A stretch of DNA of 64,000 bases from CAVPXC01 sp963709505 (GTDB lineage Bacteria > Chloroflexota > Anaerolineae > JAAEKA01). Positions 57,873 to 64,000 of this stretch are shown in pieces. The notes under the pieces were generated by a model. It had not been told where the DNA came from. It did no database searches and worked only from the letters and a program-made list of their open reading frames with translations. The stretch covers positions 62,001 through 126,000 of the forward strand of contig CAVPXC010000026.1 of the NCBI GenBank assembly GCA_963709505.1, in the 5' to 3' direction. Each line of letters opens with the position of its first letter. Position 1 is the stretch's first letter. The translations under genes and the position numbers were made by a program.

Positions 57873-59093
57873 ATGGAAACACCATTGACAGGAATTGTCG
57901 CCCAGCACTCGCTGCGCGCCGCCGTGGCTGAGGTGATGACCGTCGACGACGTCACCGAGGGTGTGCCGACTGCCTTCAGCGCGGTTTTGCATCGTAAATT
58001 GCCTCAAGCGTCGAACTCTTCTGTTCCGACCGTGCCGCTCCCTGGCGAAGCGGGCTTCGTGCCCACAGGCAAAGGCGATGCTATCCGGTTCCGCGGCCAG
58101 CTGACAGCGCCCTCCGATCAGGCCTACGAACGGCTTGCCCAGCGCTTTGGCGCGATCGGCTATACGCCTCTGTTGCGTAAGGACGACGACCGGCTGCGCG
58201 ATGTGGTGTTGGCTGTGCCTGGCACGCTGCGCAAGGCCAATCAGCGGCTGGGCGTCGCCGCCCTGCTCTTTGGCTTGACGCTGATCTCCTGTCTGTTCGC
58301 AGGCGCGCAGATGGTGGAGGGGCCGACCTCCGTCAACTGGAACCTGTTCGACGGCCTGCCTTATGCCCTTAGCCTGATGGCCATTCTGGGCGCTCACGAG
58401 TTGGGCCATTACCTGACCGCTCGCCGATTGGGCTCGCCCACTAGCCTGCCGTATTTCATCCCGATGCCTTTTGGCTTCGGCACCCTCGGCGCCGTCATCA
58501 ACATGGTGGCGCCGCCGCGCAACCGCCGGCATCTTCTGGCGATCGCCGTGGCTGGGCCGCTGGCCGGGCTGGCTGTGGCCGTGCCGCTGTTGTTCATCGG
58601 CCTCAAGCTCAGCCACATCGAGCCTTTGCCTGTTGGCCCCTTTCTGAACGGCCAGGGTCCGCTCATGGAAGGCAACTCCGTCCTATACGCCGCCATGAAG
58701 TACGCGATCTTTGGCCGGCTGCTACCTTCCAACGGCCAGGACGTCTTTGTCCACCAGATCGCCTTCGCCGGCTGGGTCGGGCTGCTTGTTACCGGCCTGA
58801 ACTTGATCCCGGCCGGCCAACTAGACGGCGGCCATATCGTCTACGCCTTGTTCGGCGAGAAGATCGCCAACATCTTCCTATGGGCCGTCCTGGCCGTGCT
58901 GGTCGCATTGGCATTCTTCTGGCAAGGCTGGATCATCTGGGTGGTGCTCATCTTCTTCCTGGGACGGCTGCGCGCCGAGCCGCTAGACGACCTGACCCAG
59001 CTCACCAGCCGGCAGCGCGTCCTGGCGATGGCCATGATTTTGATCTTCTTCCTCGTGTTTACGCCGATTCCGATGCGAGTGATCAAAGGCTAA
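57873..59093 (+). CDS. Site-2 protease family membrane metalloprotease (M50)
   Basis: A 406-aa protease cutting within or near membranes. The zinc motif HELGH (about residue 173) and the third ligand segment NLIPAGQLDGGH (about residue 310) are present, with about eight membrane segments. A soluble N-terminal domain of about 110 residues precedes them. It resembles the EGY1/chloroplast-type S2P relatives. Substrates are unknown; anti-sigma factors are typical for the family. Confidence 0.88.
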   Translation: METPLTGIVAQHSLRAAVAEVMTVDDVTEGVPTAFSAVLHRKLPQASNSSVPTVPLPGEAGFVPTGKGDAIRFRGQLTAPSDQAYERLAQRFGAIGYTPLLRKDDDRLRDVVLAVPGTLRKANQRLGVAALLFGLTLISCLFAGAQMVEGPTSVNWNLFDGLPYALSLMAILGAHELGHYLTARRLGSPTSLPYFIPMPFGFGTLGAVINMVAPPRNRRHLLAIAVAGPLAGLAVAVPLLFIGLKLSHIEPLPVGPFLNGQGPLMEGNSVLYAAMKYAIFGRLLPSNGQDVFVHQIAFAGWVGLLVTGLNLIPAGQLDGGHIVYALFGEKIANIFLWAVLAVLVALAFFWQGWIIWVVLIFFLGRLRAEPLDDLTQLTSRQRVLAMAMILIFFLVFTPIPMRVIKG

Positions 59094-59202
59094 TCCTTTG
59101 CTTGCGCTGTAGCCGCAGATTTTCGGCTTGCAAGCCATCGTCCGGAAGCTTCAAGAGAATTTTCTGGTGGGTGGCCTCTTTGTTCGCCCATTGTACCAGC
59201 TT

Positions 59203-59231
59203 TTAGACAACTCTGGGGAGCGGAGTATAAT
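59203..59231 (+). promoter_or_regulatory. Promoter of the tyrosine catabolism genes
   Basis: TTAGAC (59203-59208), 17-bp spacer, TATAAT (59226-59231). It lies about 90 bases before the fumarylacetoacetase start. Confidence 0.65.
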
Positions 59232-59322
59232 CGGGCAGGTCCGCAGGCACTGAGAGCCGTCTTGCGCGGTCCACAGCAAATGTCCTGGCTTCTCACCGGA
59301 GCACCGATGCCAACTCATAGTC

Positions 59323-60573
59323 GTGACTCGAACCTCGTTCATCGAGGTGACACCCGAGTCTCACTTTCCGATCCAAAACCTGCCCTATGGTGTCTTCAGT
59401 CGTCGTCACGATGACCGGCCGCGCTGTGGAGCAGCGATCGGCAACTTCGTGCTAGATCTGGCTGTTCTAGAAAAGGCCGGGGTGCTGGACACGGCCTGCT
59501 TCGGCGAGTCCTCTTTGAACGCGTTCATGGCCGCGGGCAGGCCGGTCTGGACCGCCGTACGTGAACGCCTGCAGCATCTGCTCGACGCCCACACACCTGA
59601 CCTGAGGGACAACGCCGAGCTGCGCGACCGGGCCTTGGTGCCAATCGCCGAGGTCACCATGCACCTGCCGGCCCACATCGGCGACTACACCGACTTCTAC
59701 TCCTCCAGGCAGCACGCCACCAATGTCGGTACAATGTTTCGCGGCAAGGACGCCGCGCTGCAGCCTAACTGGCTGCATCTGCCCGTGGGCTATCACGGCC
59801 GGGCGAGCTCGGTGGTGGTTAGTGGTACGCCGATCCGCCGGCCATGGGGACAAACCAACGACGCTAACGCGATCTCACCCGTTTTCGGCCCAAGCCGCGA
59901 GATGGATTTCGAATTGGAGATTGGCTTCTTTATCGGGCCAGGCAACACGCTCGGCGAGCCCATTGCGGTCGAACAGGCGCACGAACACATCTTTGGCGTC
60001 GTCCTGGTCAACGACTGGAGCGCGCGCGATATCCAACGCTGGGAGTACCGGCCGCTGGGACCCTTCCTGTCCAAGAACCTGGCTACAACCATTTCACCTT
60101 GGATCGTGACCCTGGACGCGCTGGCGGCGTTCCAGACGCCCGCTCCCGATCAGGATCCACAGCCGCTGCCCTACCTGCAACGCCCGGACGACTGGCTCCT
60201 CGACATCCATCTCGAGGCGCGCCTGCAAGGCGAAACGATGGTCTCACCCGCCACCATCAGCCGATCTAACGCCCATCACATCTACTGGAGTATCAGCCAA
60301 CAGGTGGCCCACCACACCCTCACCGGCTGCAACCTGCAACCCGGCGACCTGCTCGCCTCCGGCACGATCAGCGGGCCGTCACCCGATTCCTACGGCTCAC
60401 TGCTCGAACTAGCCTGGCGTGGCGCTCGTCCGATCACCCTCCCCGATGGCTCAACCCGTGCGTTCCTCGCCGACGGCGACACCGTCATTCTGACCGGCTG
60501 GTGCCAGGGAGCCGGATATCGGGTCGGCTTCGGCGAATGCGCGGGTAGGTTGGTGCCGGCAAGGGCTGGATGA
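59323..60573 (+). CDS. fahA: Fumarylacetoacetase
   Basis: A 416-aa enzyme hydrolysing fumarylacetoacetate to fumarate and acetoacetate, the last step of tyrosine degradation. FAH motifs: YTDFYSSRQHATNVG, the catalytic region LHLPVGYHGRASS, metal ligands in FELEIGFFIG, and VLVNDWSARDIQRWEY with PLGPFLSKN. It starts at GTG 59323. Homogentisate dioxygenase follows after a heptamer array; the isomerase and the hydroxyphenylpyruvate dioxygenase of the pathway are not in the window. Confidence 0.94.
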   Translation: MTRTSFIEVTPESHFPIQNLPYGVFSRRHDDRPRCGAAIGNFVLDLAVLEKAGVLDTACFGESSLNAFMAAGRPVWTAVRERLQHLLDAHTPDLRDNAELRDRALVPIAEVTMHLPAHIGDYTDFYSSRQHATNVGTMFRGKDAALQPNWLHLPVGYHGRASSVVVSGTPIRRPWGQTNDANAISPVFGPSREMDFELEIGFFIGPGNTLGEPIAVEQAHEHIFGVVLVNDWSARDIQRWEYRPLGPFLSKNLATTISPWIVTLDALAAFQTPAPDQDPQPLPYLQRPDDWLLDIHLEARLQGETMVSPATISRSNAHHIYWSISQQVAHHTLTGCNLQPGDLLASGTISGPSPDSYGSLLELAWRGARPITLPDGSTRAFLADGDTVILTGWCQGAGYRVGFGECAGRLVPARAG

Positions 60574-60579
60574 GTGGCG

Positions 60580-60706
60580 GTGTCAAGTGTCAGGTGTCAG
60601 GTGTCAAGTGTCAGGTGAAAGATGACGAGCATCCCACATCTAACACTTGACACTCCGCCACTCTGACACCCGACACCTCCACACTTGACACCCGACACCC
60701 ACCATT
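60580..60706. repeat. Heptamer array (GTGTCAA / TGACACC) between fahA and hgmA
   Basis: Left GTGTCAAGTGTCAGG units face right ACACTTGACACT and CGACACC units, giving a foldback. Unlike the other arrays it is followed by a conventional GAGGAA ribosome binding site region before ATG 60725. Confidence 0.85.
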
Positions 60707-60724
60707 TAACGAGGAACCCAAAGA

Positions 60725-61885
60725 ATGACCTACTATTACCGCCTCGGCCAACTCCCCCACAAACGCCACACGCAGTTCCGCCAGCCTGACGGCTCGTTGT
60801 ACCACGAGGAGCTCATGGGCATCCACGGCTTCGCCGGCGCGCAGTCGTTGGTCTATCACCTGCGGCCGCCGACGGCGATCCATCGCATGGAAGCCATGCG
60901 CAGCGGGCAGGTCGAGTACGAGGAGCAAGGGCCGTTGCGCCACCGTCACTTTCTGACCGCGGCCGCGCCGGCGGGCGGCGATGCCATCGAAGCGCGCCTG
61001 CCGATGATGGGGAACAGCGAGGTCGTGCTGTCGATCGCCCGCCCCGACAAGGCGATGGATTATTGGTACAAGCACAGCGCCGGCGACGACGTGCTCTTTG
61101 TCCACGAAGGCATGGGCGCGCTGGAGACCCAGTTCGGCACGCTGCGCTACCGGCCAGGTGATTACCTGGTGATCCCAACCGGCGTACTGTGGCGACTGCT
61201 CCCCGATCCCGGCGTCGAGCAACGGCATCTGGTGATTGAAGCCCTTGGCCACATCGAGCCACCTCCGCGCTATCTGAACAACTACGGCCAATTTCTCGAG
61301 CACTCGCCCTACTGCGAGCGCGACATCCGCCCGCCCGACGAGCTGGTGACCCACGACGAGCCCGGCGAGTTTGAGGTGCGAGTCAAAGCGCGCGGGATGA
61401 TTACCCGTCTCATCTATCAGCACCATCCGCTCGACGTCATCGGCTGGGATGGTCATCTCTGGCCCTACGCCTTCAACATCGAGGACTTCGAGCCGATCAC
61501 CGGGCGCATTCACCAGCCGCCGCCGGTGCACCAGACCTTCGACGGGCCGGGCTTCGTGGTGTGTTCGTTCGTGCCGCGGCTCTTCGACTACCACCCACAG
61601 GCTATTCCCGCCCCTTACAACCACTCCAACGTCGACTCGGACGAAGTGCTCTACTACGTCGAGGGCAACTTCATGTCGCGCAAGGGCGTCGAACGCGCCT
61701 CGATCACCGTTCACCCCAACGGCATCCCCCACGGCCCGCACCCCGGCACTTACGAAGGTTCTATCGGCAAGAGAGAGACCCACGAATTGGCAGTGATGGT
61801 CGATACTTTCCGCCCACTACAGGTCGCCACGGCAGCCCACAGCATGGAAGATGCCGGATATCCGACAAGCTGGCTGCCGCAGTAA
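60725..61885 (+). CDS. hgmA: Homogentisate 1,2-dioxygenase
   Basis: A 386-aa cupin-type iron dioxygenase opening the ring of homogentisate to maleylacetoacetate. Family motifs are the FVHEGMGALETQFG and YRPGDYLVIPTG segments and the C-terminal metal region (NVDSDEVLYYVEGNF, HPNGIPHGPHPG). It lies downstream of fahA on the same strand, which fits one catabolic unit. Length is slightly short of the 430-440 aa seen in many homologs but matches the compact bacterial form. Confidence 0.92.
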   Translation: MTYYYRLGQLPHKRHTQFRQPDGSLYHEELMGIHGFAGAQSLVYHLRPPTAIHRMEAMRSGQVEYEEQGPLRHRHFLTAAAPAGGDAIEARLPMMGNSEVVLSIARPDKAMDYWYKHSAGDDVLFVHEGMGALETQFGTLRYRPGDYLVIPTGVLWRLLPDPGVEQRHLVIEALGHIEPPPRYLNNYGQFLEHSPYCERDIRPPDELVTHDEPGEFEVRVKARGMITRLIYQHHPLDVIGWDGHLWPYAFNIEDFEPITGRIHQPPPVHQTFDGPGFVVCSFVPRLFDYHPQAIPAPYNHSNVDSDEVLYYVEGNFMSRKGVERASITVHPNGIPHGPHPGTYEGSIGKRETHELAVMVDTFRPLQVATAAHSMEDAGYPTSWLPQ

Positions 61886-61892
61886 CCAGCTA

Positions 61893-62020
61893 CCAAGGTA
61901 AAAACTGCATCTGACCCGCTCGGCGAGGACGCCTCGCTGATCAGCTCATGATCATGATTACAGCTGATCAGCGAGGCGTCCTCGCCGAGCGGGTCGTCAC
62001 AATGTCAGATTTGACCTTGG
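61893..62020. mobile_element. MITE-like element with CCAAGGT termini
   Basis: A 128-bp element bounded by CCAAGGT and ACCTTGG. Arms 61913-61946 and 61962-61995 are perfectly complementary over 34 bp (GACCCGCTCGGCGAGGACGC...). No coding capacity. A left-half copy lies at 15913-15965. The remaining gap to 62433 shows no supported gene. Confidence 0.78.
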
Positions 62021-62433
62021 CTTCAGTCTAGTAGTTTTCAGCAGGGATGAAGCCGGGCGGCTGGCATCCTCGCCGGCCCGGCCGACTCTTTACATGCTGC
62101 GACCAGTCCTAATCGGCCTGGGTTTTGCATAAGCTCTGGTCGAACAACCCCTAAGTTCACTATGTCCGATTTGTTTGTGGATTTCGTTCAACAATGATAG
62201 AGGCACCTTTCCTTTTTGGCGCCACGGCGTGACCTCGCGGACCGTATCCGCAGGCCGTTCAGGTTGGCAGCAAGTTGTGTGAGCGGGGGATTGGTCACAC
62301 TTGCCTCGCGGGCGGTGGTTCGCCGATTTTGGGTTGTCATAGGTGCTTTCGCTTGGGGCAAGGCTGCGCGCATTGCTCCCTCCTCACACGGGTGCCTCGG
62401 CACTTTGCCGTTCCAGTCGTCGGGAGGTGTGGG

Positions 62434-64000
62434 ATGCGTCGCTTGCTTTCGTTCGTCATTCTTCTCTCCTTGCTGGGTCTATCCTTTCCAAGTTCCACCT
62501 CAAGCGGGTCGGAGCGGGTCCAGGTCGCTCAGGCGGCTTCGATCGGCGACCTGGTCTGGTACGACGCTGACGCCAACGGTGTACCTGGGCCATCGGTCCA
62601 GGAGCCAGGCCTGCCGGCGATCGTCGTATGCCTGTATCTGGACACAGACGGCGACGGCGTCCTCGATCCGGACGATTCGCTGCTCGATTGCCAGGCTACC
62701 GCAGGCGATGGCAGCTACCACTTCGCCAATCTCTCGGCAGGACAGTACCTGGTGACCGTCGACGCGGACAGCCTGCTGCCCGTCTACCGGTTGACGACCT
62801 CCAACGATCCGTTGGCAGTGACTCTGGCGACGGGCCAGACGTTCAACACCGCCGACTTCGGCTTTCGTTACACCGCGTCGGCGACGTCACTTCCGATTGT
62901 CGCGTCGACATCCGCGACGTGCAACGCGTCGCCGCTCACTGGGGAACGCAGGCCGGCGGGCCTGGGTGGGACCCTCGCTACGATTTGAACGGCGATAACC
63001 AGGTGACCGTGGCCGACATCGTGATTGCGGCCGAAGGCTGGCCGGACATTTACACATGCGACTGGGTCGATCCCGACCACGATTGGCTGCCGACCCGGAT
63101 CGAAGATGCCAACGGCAACGGCCTGGTCGATCCAGGCGAAACCAACCCCGCCTTGGCCGACACCGACGCCGACGGCCTGGACGACTACCAGGAGAGTGTC
63201 ACCTACCAAACCAACCCGCTGGCGCCGGATAGCGATGACGATGGGCTGGTCGATCGCGACGAGGTGCTGGCCTACAGCGCCGATCCGTGGGATCAGGACA
63301 GCGACGACGATGGCGCGTCGGACGGCCTGGAGGCGCACACGATGCGCACCGACCCGGTGCTGGCCGATACCGACGGCGACGGCCTGGCTGATCCGGCAGA
63401 GGACGCCAACCGCAATGGTCTGCTCGACCCGGCGGAGACCGACCCGCTCAACCCGGACACGGACCAGGACGGTTTGTGGGATGGCCACACGGTGAGCGCC
63501 GGTGAGGCCGCGCTTCGCCAGGCTTCGGTCGTGCCCATGGCCGCCACCATGCCCGGCGAGCTGGATTACGGAACGAACCCCCGCAACGCCGACACCGACG
63601 GCGACACACTGGGCGACGGCGAGGAAGTGCGCTTTGGCACCTCGCCGGTGCTGGCCGACAGCGACGGCGATGGCCTGTTGGACGGCGAGGAGGTGGCCGA
63701 GGGCGCCGACGGCTACGTGACCAACCCGCTTAACCCGGATAGCGACGCCGACACTGTCGACGACGGCGACGAGGCCGCGTCCGGCTGCAACCCGCTGCTG
63801 GCCGACGGCGACGGGGACGAGCTGAGCGATCCCCGCGAGCGCACGGTGGGCACCGGCTGCGTCGATCCCGACACCGACGACGACGGCCTGACCGACGGCG
63901 CCGAAGTGGACGTGCACGGTACTAGCCCACTGCTGGCCGACACCGACGGCGACACGATGCCGGATCGGTGGGAGATCGAAAGCGGCCTGAATGCCACCGT
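62434..64000 (+). CDS. Secreted SdrD-type/dockerin-like protein with thrombospondin type 3 repeats, 3' partial, frameshifted
   Basis: Starts at ATG 62434 after GGGAGGTG. A signal peptide (LLSFVILLSLLGLSF) leads to an SdrD B-like domain (IGDLVWYDADANGVPG ... GSYHFANLSAGQYLVTVD). Near 62,895 the frame shifts; it continues as a dockerin-like calcium loop (VRDVQRVAAHWG ... YDLNGDNQVTVADIV). At least nine thrombospondin type 3 repeats (DTDGDGLADP, DSDDDGLVD, DSDGDGLLDGEE) follow to the window edge. The Asp-rich repeats bind calcium. Probably a large surface or matrix protein; its end is outside the window. Confidence 0.82.

Noticed and set aside
60611..61783. 390-aa minus-strand open frame
   Set aside because: It is antisense to homogentisate dioxygenase, which has complete family motifs; a typical GC-rich shadow.
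62868..63917. 349-aa minus-strand open frame rich in Val/Gly/Ala repeats
   Set aside because: Antisense to the Asp-rich thrombospondin type 3 repeats; its regularity mirrors the real repeats. Plus-strand open frames starting at 63025 and 63502 are out of phase with the repeat frame for the same reason.

Overview
The window reads as one chromosomal segment of a GC-rich bacterium, most likely Chloroflexota (Anaerolineae/Caldilineae-like). This rests on gene content only: a single groESL under a CIRCE operator, PorU-like C25 peptidases beside fibronectin-III surface proteins, MrfA-type helicases, a TGS-domain uridine kinase, a sortase, and many degenerate heptanucleotide arrays and foldback elements between genes. 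No rRNA, tRNA, CRISPR array or phage was found. Many conserved genes carry single-base frameshifts. groEL, which is normally essential, lacks one G in a G-run, so most shifts look like sequence errors rather than gene decay. Broken genes are therefore annotated as one locus each.

Layout. 1-3637: carotenoid-type cluster (P450, CrtQ-like glycosyltransferase, fused lycopene cyclase, PlsY-like acyltransferase). 3711-11286: housekeeping and unlinked genes (lipoprotein, URO-D family protein, NUDIX hydrolase, M28/DUF4910 peptidase, PHP phosphoesterase, inositol monophosphatase, TPR protein). 11462-13705: groES-groEL with promoter, CIRCE and tandem hairpins. 14073-15905: ABC-2 exporter. 15962-32857 (minus): a long cell-surface region. 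It holds two PorU-like C25 peptidases alternating with two fibronectin-III proteins that end in a membrane segment, a DUF2723 membrane glycosyltransferase, a Thr/Pro-rich secreted protein, two glycoside-hydrolase-like proteins, a coupled flippase/glycosyltransferase/lipoprotein operon and a sortase. 33039-37812 (minus): TGS-uridine kinase, GYD protein and a two-component system. 38248-44542: HEAT protein, alpha-oxoamine synthase, MrfA helicase with a nested HNH domain, cation efflux protein. 44539-50807 (minus): peptide ABC transporter operon D-F-A-B-C. 51151-52355 (minus): ECF sigma factor with anti-sigma factor. 52685-59093: polyamine-synthase-like membrane protein, DUF2442/DUF4160 pair, second MrfA helicase, site-2 protease. 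59323-61885: fumarylacetoacetase and homogentisate dioxygenase (tyrosine catabolism). 62434-64000: start of a secreted calcium-repeat protein cut by the window edge.

Themes. (1) The surface region looks like a coordinated system for building and anchoring an extracellular layer; the alternating [FnIII-membrane-tail protein + PorU-like C25 peptidase] pairs are the best candidate for an undescribed sorting module. (2) Two MrfA paralogs both carry heptamer-repeat insertions in equivalent loops, and one has an HNH nuclease motif nested in its C-terminal domain. (3) Start sites fall in three modes: classical Shine-Dalgarno, apparently leaderless (a -10 box 6-9 nt before ATG), and starts directly abutting a C-rich heptamer tract. 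(4) Several small inverted-repeat families recur, some fused in frame to coding sequence.
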